A stretch of DNA of 12,473 nt. Origin: Deltaproteobacteria bacterium. Its GTDB lineage: Bacteria > UBA10199 > DSSB01. The notes beneath the pieces are model-generated. The model ran no database searches, was not told where the DNA came from, and saw only the letters and a list, made by a program, of their open reading frames with translations. This document shows positions 1 through 6,509 of this stretch, one piece after another. Made by a program: the position numbers and the translations under genes. Within the stretch, counting starts at the first letter, position 1; each line of letters opens with the position of its first letter. The DNA lies in contig JAJFLL010000190.1 of the NCBI GenBank assembly GCA_021772695.1, positions 1 to 12,473 of the forward strand, written 5' to 3'.

Positions 1-1389
1 ACTCCTGAAGCTGGTCAAGTTCAAGATACCACCGGCCTTCTCACCTGGCAGGAATTTTCTGAAGCCTCCGCGCCCGATGTGAGTGAAGCGGTCAATCATC
101 CCGTAGAAACCTTGGAAGACGGCAGTTATTTGGTAGAGGCCCCCATGGGTCAAGGCATTGACCTGACGCCTCCCTGGGATCCGAACGATACCTCAGCCCA
201 AACCTGGGAACTGTGGGGGGATTTTAATCTGAATCTGCGCCCATCCGACATGGTTCGAGTCACCGAGGGTTCCCCCAATGACCCCGACGGTTTTACCATC
301 AGGGTTACCCGGCGCAACGGACAAGTGATCACCATCCACACCCATGATGGCTTTAAGGGTAATATCAACGCCAACCCGGAAAACGTCAATTGGGGTGGCG
401 CCTCTGGAACCATGATCCTTCCGGGAAATGTGGCTACGGAGGCCGCATTGGAGGATCATTTGACCGGTACGACTGGTGGTACCTCCAGTGATCCCGTGGT
501 CTCTGACGATGAAGACGATAAGACCATTCCGCCTGAATTTGCCGAGCACTTCACCTTAAACGGGAAGAGTTCTGATGAAGATGTCGATGCCGTGGAAGTG
601 GCCGGAGATCGCCCGACCCGTACGGAAGACGGCAAACGTATTTGGGACGGTAGCGACTTCGATGTTTATTCCCGTAGCGATGGCAAAGAAAATCTCATTT
701 ATGCACGGGGTAAGGTGACCCTACATGCCAGCTCCAATCAGGAATATTGGCGGGTAAGTTGGGACGCACAAAAGAATGCCTACATCGTCGAGGTATACGG
801 TGATGCCAGTTACTCGGCCGACCAATTGCTCGAGACCTTTGTGGTCGATGACATGGTCGATGAATTGGTCTTCGATGTGGATCTCAGTCACCTGAGTTTC
901 GAAGAACCCCTCGGTGCTGAGTTTGATGATAAGGATTTAAATACCAACGATCCCCATGGTGCCAAGATCACGATTTTGGGCGAGGAAGACAAGGCAGGCA
1001 ATTCAAGTACGGAATGGCCTAGCTCTTCGATTCAAGCATCGATTCCCGATATCGACGGGGAAAGCTATGCCCAAAAACTCGAATTATTGATTGTCGGCGC
1101 GGTCAAAACCGACAATTGGGCCTCGGTCCAAACTTATCTGATCAATTTGCAGGCCAATCCAGAGAAGGCCAATGACGCCATTCGCGCCCTAATCCACGCC
1201 ATCTATTCCGCAGTGGGCATGGATGACGCGGCCTTCGATAAAGTGATGGATTTGATTCCTACTGAAGTGCGCACCCAAATGGTCGATGCGGTGACCGCGA
1301 AACAAGGTGAATTGAATGAAACCCGTGGTGCCCGTTGGAGTAGCGCTGTGACCGCCAGCAAAATTTTAGACACCCTGGATGCCGAATAG
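1..1389 (+). CDS. Hypothetical acidic protein, C-terminal part (5' end outside window)
   Basis: I do not recognise this protein. The reading frame is open from base 1 to the TAG at 1387-1389, giving 462 visible residues. A GTG at 79 could be a start, but the frame continues upstream without a stop and no clear ribosome binding site precedes the GTG, so the gene most likely begins outside the window. The visible part contains no cysteine and is rich in Asp and Glu. Its first two thirds look like beta-rich segments joined by acidic linkers (for example around 480-540), with several Trp and Tyr residues. The last 110 residues or so (from about 1060) look mainly alpha-helical. No catalytic motif, membrane segment or repeat is evident. 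Its stop lies 7 bases from the stop of the convergent patatin gene. It could be an exported or a cytoplasmic protein; the N-terminus needed to decide is missing. Confidence 0.75.
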   Translation, partial: TPEAGQVQDTTGLLTWQEFSEASAPDVSEAVNHPVETLEDGSYLVEAPMGQGIDLTPPWDPNDTSAQTWELWGDFNLNLRPSDMVRVTEGSPNDPDGFTIRVTRRNGQVITIHTHDGFKGNINANPENVNWGGASGTMILPGNVATEAALEDHLTGTTGGTSSDPVVSDDEDDKTIPPEFAEHFTLNGKSSDEDVDAVEVAGDRPTRTEDGKRIWDGSDFDVYSRSDGKENLIYARGKVTLHASSNQEYWRVSWDAQKNAYIVEVYGDASYSADQLLETFVVDDMVDELVFDVDLSHLSFEEPLGAEFDDKDLNTNDPHGAKITILGEEDKAGNSSTEWPSSSIQASIPDIDGESYAQKLELLIVGAVKTDNWASVQTYLINLQANPEKANDAIRALIHAIYSAVGMDDAAFDKVMDLIPTEVRTQMVDAVTAKQGELNETRGARWSSAVTASKILDTLDAE

Positions 1390-1396
1390 TCGGTCT

Positions 1397-2323
1397 TTAA
1401 AGCTGCGCCGACTTGACCTTCTGGGGGCCTGGAGAATTTTCCATTCCCTGGTAGATGAAGGATCGTCCCGACAAAACTTGGTAGGCATCATAGAACCCCT
1501 GTTGAATTCCATGCCGAACCTTGATGCGATCGCGGGTGACCCGAGAGACCGGAAGTTTTTGCTGGGGTCGAATAGCGATAATTTCTACTCCCTTCGGGGG
1601 GTGTTCCATGAGGTCTAATTCCGCATTATAAGCCCGGTCCCGATACCACAAAGCCTTGGCAAGACGGGGATGTTTGGGAAAGGCCAGGTGGTTGATCCAC
1701 CCGAAGGAGTTGGGCTTCTTGCGATAGCCTTCGGGCCTGGAACACACCACATAGATTTCCTCGCAGCCTTCTTCGATGGCCTTGCCCACGGGAATGGAAC
1801 TGCTCAAGCCCCCATCTAGAACCCGGTAGCCGTCGCGATAAAGTTTGCGACGATACAAATAAGGCATGGCACAGCTCGCCCGAAGTGCCTCGCGGATATT
1901 TTTTTCTTTGGCTGCATCCATGAAAACGGGTTCACCATTTTCACAATTGGTGGTGGTGATCAAAAAGCGAGTTTTCTTGGATTTTACGACTTGTTCGAGT
2001 TTATCTAAGGTGTCGAAACAATTGTCGAGCAGGAAGTCCACATCGACAATATTGCGGGTTCCGATGACATTTTTAAATTGAATGAAGCGGTCTGAGGCAA
2101 GATATTCTTCAAGGACATATTGATTGTATTCGGGGTGCCCAACCATGAAATTGGCAGCGCAACATGCCCCGGCGCTGGTGCCTATCACGAGGTCGAAATC
2201 TTTGATCCCCAGTTCGTGAAAGGCCAATAGGGCGCCGGCCACATAGGCCGAGCGCATGCCGCCACCTTCAACCACTAGGGCGCGTTTTTTAAAATTAGTC
2301 TTCGAACTCATGAGCCCTTCCAT
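1397..2323 (-). CDS. Patatin-like phospholipase family protein (YjjU-like)
   Basis: A 308-residue serine lipid acyl hydrolase of the patatin family, expected to cleave acyl chains from phospholipids or lysophospholipids with a Ser-Asp dyad. Visible motifs, in order: the Gly-rich oxyanion loop EGGGMRSAYVAG at residues 19-30, the nucleophile elbow GTSAG at 48-52 (Ser50), and the DGG motif at 170-172 (Asp170). The flanking text (a V-D-V-D-F-L-L stretch near residue 95, a C-A-M-P-Y-L-Y stretch near 151, S-I-P-V after DGG) resembles E. coli YjjU more than plant patatins or ExoU. No signal peptide or membrane span is seen, so it is probably cytoplasmic or peripherally membrane-bound. The start could be the ATG at 2323 or the ATG four codons later at 2311, which follows a GGAAGGG; the two differ by four residues. 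It lies 54 bases downstream of the acyltransferase on the same strand, so the two are probably co-transcribed. Substrate and physiological role are inferred from the family. Confidence 0.93.
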   Translation of the reverse strand: MEGLMSSKTNFKKRALVVEGGGMRSAYVAGALLAFHELGIKDFDLVIGTSAGACCAANFMVGHPEYNQYVLEEYLASDRFIQFKNVIGTRNIVDVDFLLDNCFDTLDKLEQVVKSKKTRFLITTTNCENGEPVFMDAAKEKNIREALRASCAMPYLYRRKLYRDGYRVLDGGLSSSIPVGKAIEEGCEEIYVVCSRPEGYRKKPNSFGWINHLAFPKHPRLAKALWYRDRAYNAELDLMEHPPKGVEIIAIRPQQKLPVSRVTRDRIKVRHGIQQGFYDAYQVLSGRSFIYQGMENSPGPQKVKSAQL

Positions 2324-2352
2324 TCATACCTAAACTCTTTGGTCATCAGGCG

Positions 2353-2382
2353 GCTAAGACCGGCCCCCTAAGGGGTCTTAGC
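2353..2382 (-). other. Stem-loop spanning the acyltransferase stop codon
   Basis: A perfect 9-bp inverted repeat, GCTAAGACC at 2353-2361 and GGTCTTAGC at 2374-2382, encloses a 12-base loop. The TAA stop of the acyltransferase (2378-2380) lies inside one arm. In the minus-strand transcript the hairpin is not followed by a U-run, so it does not look like a full intrinsic terminator. It may protect the upstream message from decay, or modulate expression of the patatin gene that starts 30 bases downstream. The structure is seen directly; any role is inferred. Confidence 0.5.
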
Positions 2383-4078
2383 GTAATTTTTCCGAGACCT
2401 CTTGCAATAAGGCCTGAAAGGCCTGCGTTTCGGCATTGGTATCACGCATGCCCAGCCAAAGCCGAAAGAGACGATTCCACAAATCAGGGGGTAAAGACAA
2501 GATGCGATCGAGCAATTGGTAGGGGCGATGGTCTTTACCCGCATCAGCCTGGTCGAGCCAGGCCTGTAAACTCTGGATTTCATCGCCCGAAAACCCCACC
2601 TTGGGCAAGTCTTCGGCCATACGGCGGCGCAATACTTGATGCCAAGATAAAACCTCTACCATGCGTCGATTTAATTCTTCCTGAATTTGGTCCATTTTTT
2701 CGAAATACCGTTTTTCTTCGGGTAAATCGGGATCTCGGCTTTGGGGAAAGGTCACTCCATCGACAAATGAGGTGGGTATCACCCAAGGGGAGGCCACCCG
2801 GTACTCGATTTCACTTTGGGTTTGGACTCGCCAGTTTCCCTTTGGACCTGCAATGCCCGCCCCACTGATGCCCACCACCAGGACATTCAAATGGTCCTGT
2901 CCGTGGGACTTCATTTGCAACAGGGTGTCTACGATGAGATGGGCGGTTCCTGGTTTCAGGTGGCCCAGGGGGTCTCGCCAGGTTTTCTTGCTGAAAGTGG
3001 TGTAGAAACCCGCATCTTGTCGGTCGCCACTGGGACAGCGTAGTGGATAGGCCCGGGTGCCTTGCGGGTAAACGGCGATCTCAACATCGGCGTTGACCAG
3101 TTTTTCGGCGGCCTCCTGCATGGCCAACCAGCCCATGCCTTTTTTGCGCCGGTTGATAAAAATCATGCCCGCGTTTTCAATGACCTTTCCTAAGCCTACC
3201 CAGGAATAGATGAAGGGATTATCGATAAAATGATCCTTCGCGGCGATGAATCGCGGCCGTAAGTGTCGATTACCTGGCCCCAAGTCACCGTGGCTTCTTA
3301 CCCGCAAATTTCCCAAGGCAAAGAAATTGAGTCCAAAGTCGAGGGTGGATTGATGGTTAAACACCAAGAGGGTTTTGCCTTCTAAGGGTGGAATGGCTTC
3401 ATCCACCAAACGGGTATGCAGATGCATCTTAAAAAGGTGGGCGACGCGAGATCCCCAGAGCCGCGCTAATCCATCGAAGGCGTCCCGACCATGATCGGGC
3501 CCCACTCGCCCAAAGGCCATAATGGCCATGCGTGCCAAGGTATTGGTGGAAAGTACCGCTTCGAACATGGGAGAAAATTTTTGGGATGGGCCTTCATCGG
3601 TACGGTAATCGGCATCATTATAGGGCACCAAGCGAAAGCCTTGTTGGGGGAAGGGTGGGGACCAGGGCGAAAGTTGGGCATAAAAGAGGTTAAAAAAATC
3701 TTCGGGATGAATGTTGGAATGGACGCGAGCCAATTCGGCCAATTTTAGGCGAACGCCGTCACGGTGCCGAATGGTGAGTAGGGCCAATAAATTATAAAAA
3801 ACGATGAGGGAGGAAGCGATCAGGGTGTCTCGACCAATGGGTGATTCCACCCACCACCGATATACGACAATTCCCAAAAGTAGGATGGAAAGGGCTCGAT
3901 CTCGCAAGGGGCCGAGTAGGTATTCCAGGCGCCCCACCTTCACGAGGAAATGGGGGTAGGGAATCTTCCATTCCGGACGGGTTCCCAACATGGCCCGGAT
4001 CGGACGCGTGAGCAGGCGCCCGATGGGAGTCAGGTAAAAAAATAAAGCGACAATTGCGATCCAGGTAAAAAGGCCCAT
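2378..4078 (-). CDS. Membrane-anchored PlsC-like glycerolipid acyltransferase
   Basis: A 566-residue acyltransferase of the PlsC/PlsB (LPLAT) superfamily, expected to transfer a fatty acyl group to a (lyso)glycerophospholipid or glycerol-3-phosphate at the inner membrane. The catalytic H-x4-D motif is NHQSTLD at residues 241-247 (His242, Asp247). Block II is GMIFINRR at 304-311, and block III is YPQGTR at 337-342, with Gln where PlsC usually has Glu (FPEGTR). A block IV-like segment, KPGTAHLI, is at 375-382. The first 230 residues are an extension absent from E. coli PlsC (about 245 residues in total). It holds a hydrophobic N-terminal helix (about 3-18) and two further likely membrane segments (about 62-76 and 84-102). 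The C-terminal 170 residues have no motif I recognise. The ATG at 4078 is the only plausible start before an in-frame stop, although its ribosome binding site is weak. It heads the operon with the patatin lipase. The exact acceptor cannot be told from sequence; it is too divergent to call plsB or plsC. Confidence 0.88.
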   Translation of the reverse strand: MGLFTWIAIVALFFYLTPIGRLLTRPIRAMLGTRPEWKIPYPHFLVKVGRLEYLLGPLRDRALSILLLGIVVYRWWVESPIGRDTLIASSLIVFYNLLALLTIRHRDGVRLKLAELARVHSNIHPEDFFNLFYAQLSPWSPPFPQQGFRLVPYNDADYRTDEGPSQKFSPMFEAVLSTNTLARMAIMAFGRVGPDHGRDAFDGLARLWGSRVAHLFKMHLHTRLVDEAIPPLEGKTLLVFNHQSTLDFGLNFFALGNLRVRSHGDLGPGNRHLRPRFIAAKDHFIDNPFIYSWVGLGKVIENAGMIFINRRKKGMGWLAMQEAAEKLVNADVEIAVYPQGTRAYPLRCPSGDRQDAGFYTTFSKKTWRDPLGHLKPGTAHLIVDTLLQMKSHGQDHLNVLVVGISGAGIAGPKGNWRVQTQSEIEYRVASPWVIPTSFVDGVTFPQSRDPDLPEEKRYFEKMDQIQEELNRRMVEVLSWHQVLRRRMAEDLPKVGFSGDEIQSLQAWLDQADAGKDHRPYQLLDRILSLPPDLWNRLFRLWLGMRDTNAETQAFQALLQEVSEKLR

Positions 4079-4141
4079 AGTCCGACTTTTCCACGATGCC
4101 CCGAAGCTTAACTGTCTATCAAGGGCGGACTTGTGGGGTCA

Positions 4142-4170
4142 AGTTTAAGAAAAATCAATAAAATCAACAA
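4142..4170 (-). promoter_or_regulatory. Weak candidate promoter for the acyltransferase-patatin operon
   Basis: Read on the minus strand, TTGTTG (4165-4170) and TAAACT (4142-4147) are separated by 17 bases. They match the sigma-70 consensus at only 3 of 6 and 4 of 6 positions. The placement would give a leader of roughly 55 bases before the ATG at 4078. The candidate overlaps the tandem A-rich repeats. This is a weak match and could be chance in AT-rich DNA. Confidence 0.2.
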
Positions 4171-4177
4171 AATCACC
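4151..4177. repeat. Three tandem 9-bp repeats (AAAATCAMY-type)
   Basis: Three consecutive units are seen: AAAATCAAT (4151-4159), AAAATCAAC (4160-4168) and AAAATCACC (4169-4177). The first two differ only at the last base, and the third differs from the second at two positions. They lie in the divergent intergenic region, upstream of both genes. A repeated A-tract close to the helical period may bend DNA, or the units may be repeated sites for a regulator; both ideas are inference. Confidence 0.6.
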
Positions 4178-4349
4178 CTTATTCCCCAACAATTAATATC
4201 GCTATTTCCCGCTACTTTGGCCCCAGGCACCCAAGATGACGCATTCAGCAACATTCTTCTCCATTTGCCGATATGTACATTGCTTTGCAATTCGGGGGAG
4301 TTAGCAAGTTTTTGGGGGTCTAGCGCGGGGCAAGACTGATTTTGATTAT

Positions 4350-4354
4350 GGAGG
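4350..4354 (+). promoter_or_regulatory. Ribosome binding site that fixes the start at 4365
   Basis: GGAGG at 4350-4354 lies 10 bases before the ATG at 4365 and only 1 base before an alternative in-frame GTG at 4356. The spacing excludes the GTG and supports the ATG, giving a 644-residue product whose signal peptide starts M-S-W-Q-K. Confidence 0.75.
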
Positions 4355-4364
4355 CGTGAAGCTT

Positions 4365-6299
4365 ATGTCTTGGCAAAAACTAATCCTGAGAACATTTTTA
4401 TTCTTGGGTCTCATTCTCTTCGGATTTCCATCCAGCCCGCTCCAGGCCGTGGTCAATGATGCCGTCTGTACGGTAAAAAAGCATTGTGACAAGGCCGATT
4501 CCATCGATGACTTCCATTGTCTTCGATATAAAATTGAAAATGGGTTTAACCGTCCCCAGCAGCGTGCCTGTGTAGATTTGATCAAATTCGATTTACCCGC
4601 CTACGACGGCCAAACCGGCGAAGCAGTCATCAAATTAAAAAAGCAGCTTTACATCAACGGAGAAACAGACCTCGATTGTGAAGGGTCGCCTTCCGTTTGT
4701 GGTGATGGAGTAAGTTTTAAGATCGACGGTGCCGCCAATGCATCAGGCGCCATGATCGTTATTGATACTACCGAAATGTCCGATGACCGTTGTGCCCTTC
4801 GAGTTAAGGGTTTCGATATGGTCTATTCGGGATTTAAGATTCGCACCAATCAACCTGCCCTAGTCGGTAAATATAACAAAGACAATCCTCCTGCGACCGT
4901 CATTTGTGAAGAGGGCAACAGCAATACCTTCGATGTGGAAATCGATTCCCAAGGCGGAGGAGTTTGCGGAAACGGTACGAAGGAAGAAGGCGAAGAATGT
5001 GATGCCGGAGAAGACAACGGTGCCTTGAGTTCCACGTGTAATACCGATTGTCAAATCGTCGAGGCTCCCGATGCCGATGGCGACGGAGTTTTAGATGACG
5101 AGGACAATTGTTCCCCGAAAAATCCCGACCATAAATGTGAAGGCAATGGATGTGCCAACCCTCCCGTAGATGTGGATGGTGAGCTGATTCAACCTGACTG
5201 TGATTTGGATGGTATCGGCGATAAGTGCGATAGTGACTGGGATAACGATGGTTGGGTCGATGGCATGGATAACTGTGCCCCCGATCGCAGCGTCTGTGAC
5301 GATGCCAGCCTTTCAGCGGTGGAAAAATCCAATGCGCTCGCCAAATGGAATAATCCTTCCCCTGCGGCCGGAGAACCCCAACCCAACGTCGATAGCGACG
5401 ACTATGGAGATTTGTGCGACGACGATATTGACGGTGACCAGGTAAAAAACCATGAGGACGGTGATAACTATCCCAATGAAGGGGAAAGTGCCGACAACTG
5501 TCCCACGGTACCCAACGGTCCCGACCAAACCGACGTGCCCAATGTGGGTAATCAGGAAGACAAAGACCAAGATGGTTTGGGCGCGGCATGTGATCCCAAC
5601 GACGATCCTCCCGATATGGATGACGACGGCGATGGTGTGCCCAACGGCGAGGACAATTGCGTCAATGTGCCCAATGGTCCCGGCGATGAAAGCAATCAAG
5701 AAGATTTAGACGGCGATTTACTGGGTGATGTCTGTGATGAAGATATGGACGGCGATGGTCTAATGAATAATGAGGAAAATAGCGATGGTAGCTGTCCCGA
5801 TCAAATCGATGACGACTCCGATGACGATGGTATCTTAGATGGCGCCGATGCCTGCCCTTGTGATCCGAATCCTGAATGTTCCGATGATGATGGTGAAGAT
5901 ACCGATGGCGATGGTCATGGAAATATTTCCGACAATTGTCCTATGGTGGCAAATCCCGGTCAGGAAGATAGTGATGGCGATGACGTGGGTGATGCCTGTG
6001 ATCCGGACAATCCCACCGGCGATACCGATGGCGACGGCACCTTGAATGAAGCCGACAACTGTCCGCTGGTATCCAATGAATTACAAGAAGACGCCGATGG
6101 CGATCAGATCGGTGATGCCTGTGATTCTCAGCCCGATGTGGCCGATGGAACCGGCATTGATGCGACGGTCGCCGACGAAGGGGGCGGTTGCTTCAATAGC
6201 CTGAATCCCGCTGGACATCGCGATATGCTCAGTTGGTTGACCCTATTTGGTCTGATAGGTCTAGCGACCGCTTGGAGACGCCTGAACCAAAAAGGCTGA
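4365..6299 (+). CDS. Secreted thrombospondin type-3 repeat protein with CTERM-like C-terminal anchor
   Basis: A 644-residue exported protein, probably displayed on the cell surface and stabilised by calcium. Residues 1-28 form a signal peptide (basic start, long hydrophobic core, likely cleavage after L-Q-A). Residues 29-200 form a domain with eight cysteines that I do not recognise; its G-x-x-I-x-I-D and I-x-x-G-F-x-I patterns suggest beta-helix-like strands. Residues 201-229 match the Myxococcus cysteine-rich repeat (CGNG...GEECDAG...C...DC). Residues 235-592 are thrombospondin type-3 calcium-binding repeats, with six DNC and six C-D (GDxCD-type) half-motifs. The C-terminus has Gly-Gly-Gly-Cys (606-609), a hydrophobic span (about 621-637), then Arg-Arg and Lys. 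This tripartite pattern resembles the MYXO-CTERM class of sorting signals but does not match a subtype I can name. The ATG at 4365 is chosen over the GTG at 4356 because of the GGAGG at 4350. The gene stands alone, with a terminator 41 bases after its stop. Its role (adhesin, structural or sensor) is unknown. Confidence 0.9.
   Translation: MSWQKLILRTFLFLGLILFGFPSSPLQAVVNDAVCTVKKHCDKADSIDDFHCLRYKIENGFNRPQQRACVDLIKFDLPAYDGQTGEAVIKLKKQLYINGETDLDCEGSPSVCGDGVSFKIDGAANASGAMIVIDTTEMSDDRCALRVKGFDMVYSGFKIRTNQPALVGKYNKDNPPATVICEEGNSNTFDVEIDSQGGGVCGNGTKEEGEECDAGEDNGALSSTCNTDCQIVEAPDADGDGVLDDEDNCSPKNPDHKCEGNGCANPPVDVDGELIQPDCDLDGIGDKCDSDWDNDGWVDGMDNCAPDRSVCDDASLSAVEKSNALAKWNNPSPAAGEPQPNVDSDDYGDLCDDDIDGDQVKNHEDGDNYPNEGESADNCPTVPNGPDQTDVPNVGNQEDKDQDGLGAACDPNDDPPDMDDDGDGVPNGEDNCVNVPNGPGDESNQEDLDGDLLGDVCDEDMDGDGLMNNEENSDGSCPDQIDDDSDDDGILDGADACPCDPNPECSDDDGEDTDGDGHGNISDNCPMVANPGQEDSDGDDVGDACDPDNPTGDTDGDGTLNEADNCPLVSNELQEDADGDQIGDACDSQPDVADGTGIDATVADEGGGCFNSLNPAGHRDMLSWLTLFGLIGLATAWRRLNQKG
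5067..6140 (+). repeat. Region coding for thrombospondin type-3 repeats
   Basis: This stretch encodes Asp-rich repeats of the D-x-D-G-D-G-x-x-D-x-x-D-N-C type alternating with D-x-D-G-x-G-D-x-C-D. Its DNA is full of GAT/GAC-GGC/GGT codons, with recurring short words such as GATGGCGATGG and GATGCCTGTGAT. Units vary in length and several are degenerate, so this is an old protein-level repeat and not a recent DNA amplification. The Asp codon bias leaves long open frames on the opposite strand that are not genes. Confidence 0.85.
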
Positions 6300-6319
6300 T
6301 TCATATAAGAATTGGAAGT

Positions 6320-6335
6320 AGGTAATTGCTTACCT
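6320..6335 (+). other. Short stem-loop just before the terminator
   Basis: AGGTAA (6320-6325) and TTACCT (6330-6335) form a perfect 6-bp stem with a TTGC loop. It lies 4 bases upstream of the intrinsic terminator and 20 bases after the stop of the thrombospondin-repeat gene. It may stabilise the 3' end of the message; it could also be chance. Confidence 0.4.
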
Positions 6336-6339
6336 GTTA

Positions 6340-6370
6340 CCCCTTCGCTGCTCGGCGAAGGGGTTTTTTT
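6340..6370 (+). terminator. Rho-independent terminator
   Basis: A perfect 9-bp GC-rich stem, CCCCTTCGC (6340-6348) with GCGAAGGGG (6355-6363), has a 6-base loop and is followed directly by seven T residues (6364-6370). It ends transcription of the thrombospondin-repeat gene and separates it from the FHA gene, which must therefore have its own promoter between 6371 and 6497. No convincing -35/-10 pair is visible there. Confidence 0.93.
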
Positions 6371-6497
6371 ATGCTGCACTGCGAAATAATGATAGGTGAT
6401 TCCTTTAGAGAGAAACCTTTACTTATCTTGGGACTTTTGGCAAATTTGTGTGGCCTTCATGGATTCGGGTCGAGGGTGAATACTATCCCTGACCTGC

Positions 6498-6504
6498 GGA
6501 GGGG
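6498..6504 (+). promoter_or_regulatory. Strong ribosome binding site of the FHA gene
   Basis: GGAGGGG at 6498-6504 is followed by 5 bases and then the ATG at 6510. This is a near-ideal Shine-Dalgarno arrangement that supports the assigned start. Confidence 0.8.
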
Positions 6505-6509
6505 TCAAA

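Larger units (their letters stand above)
4079..4364. promoter_or_regulatory. Divergent intergenic region
   Basis: This 286-base stretch separates the divergently transcribed acyltransferase and thrombospondin-repeat genes, so it should hold promoters for both. It contains three tandem 9-bp A-rich repeats (4151-4177) and a short perfect inverted repeat, ATTGC-TTT-GCAAT, at 4279-4291. The short reading frames that cross it lack coding features and a ribosome binding site. No strong sigma-70-type promoter is obvious for the rightward gene. Confidence 0.5.

Noticed and set aside
193..549. Open frames on the minus strand inside the left-hand gene.
   Set aside because: They overlap a longer frame with convincing protein-like composition and have no start signal or recognisable domain.
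1388..1413. Inverted repeat AGTCGG/CCGACT around the convergent stops of the left-hand gene and the patatin gene, considered as a bidirectional terminator.
   Set aside because: Only 6 bp with a 14-base loop and no T-run on either side, so it does not meet the pattern of an intrinsic terminator.
4279..4291. Short inverted repeat ATTGC-TTT-GCAAT upstream of the thrombospondin-repeat gene, considered as an operator.
   Set aside because: Only 5 bp per arm, with no second copy; it is expected by chance in a region of this size. Mentioned under the intergenic region but not called as a site.
4356..4364. GTG at 4356 as start of the thrombospondin-repeat gene.
   Set aside because: Only 1 base separates it from the GGAGG at 4350-4354; the ATG at 4365 has proper spacing.
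4900..5589. A 229-codon open frame on the minus strand, with other long open frames, opposite the thrombospondin-repeat gene.
   Set aside because: It exists because Asp and Gly codons (GAT, GAC, GGC, GGT) rarely give stops on the opposite strand. Its product is an Arg/His/Tyr-rich low-complexity chain with no domain and no ribosome binding site.
5067..6140. Repetitive DNA considered as a CRISPR array or satellite.
   Set aside because: There are no fixed-length repeats and spacers; the periodicity is explained by the Asp-rich coding repeats, which stay in frame throughout.
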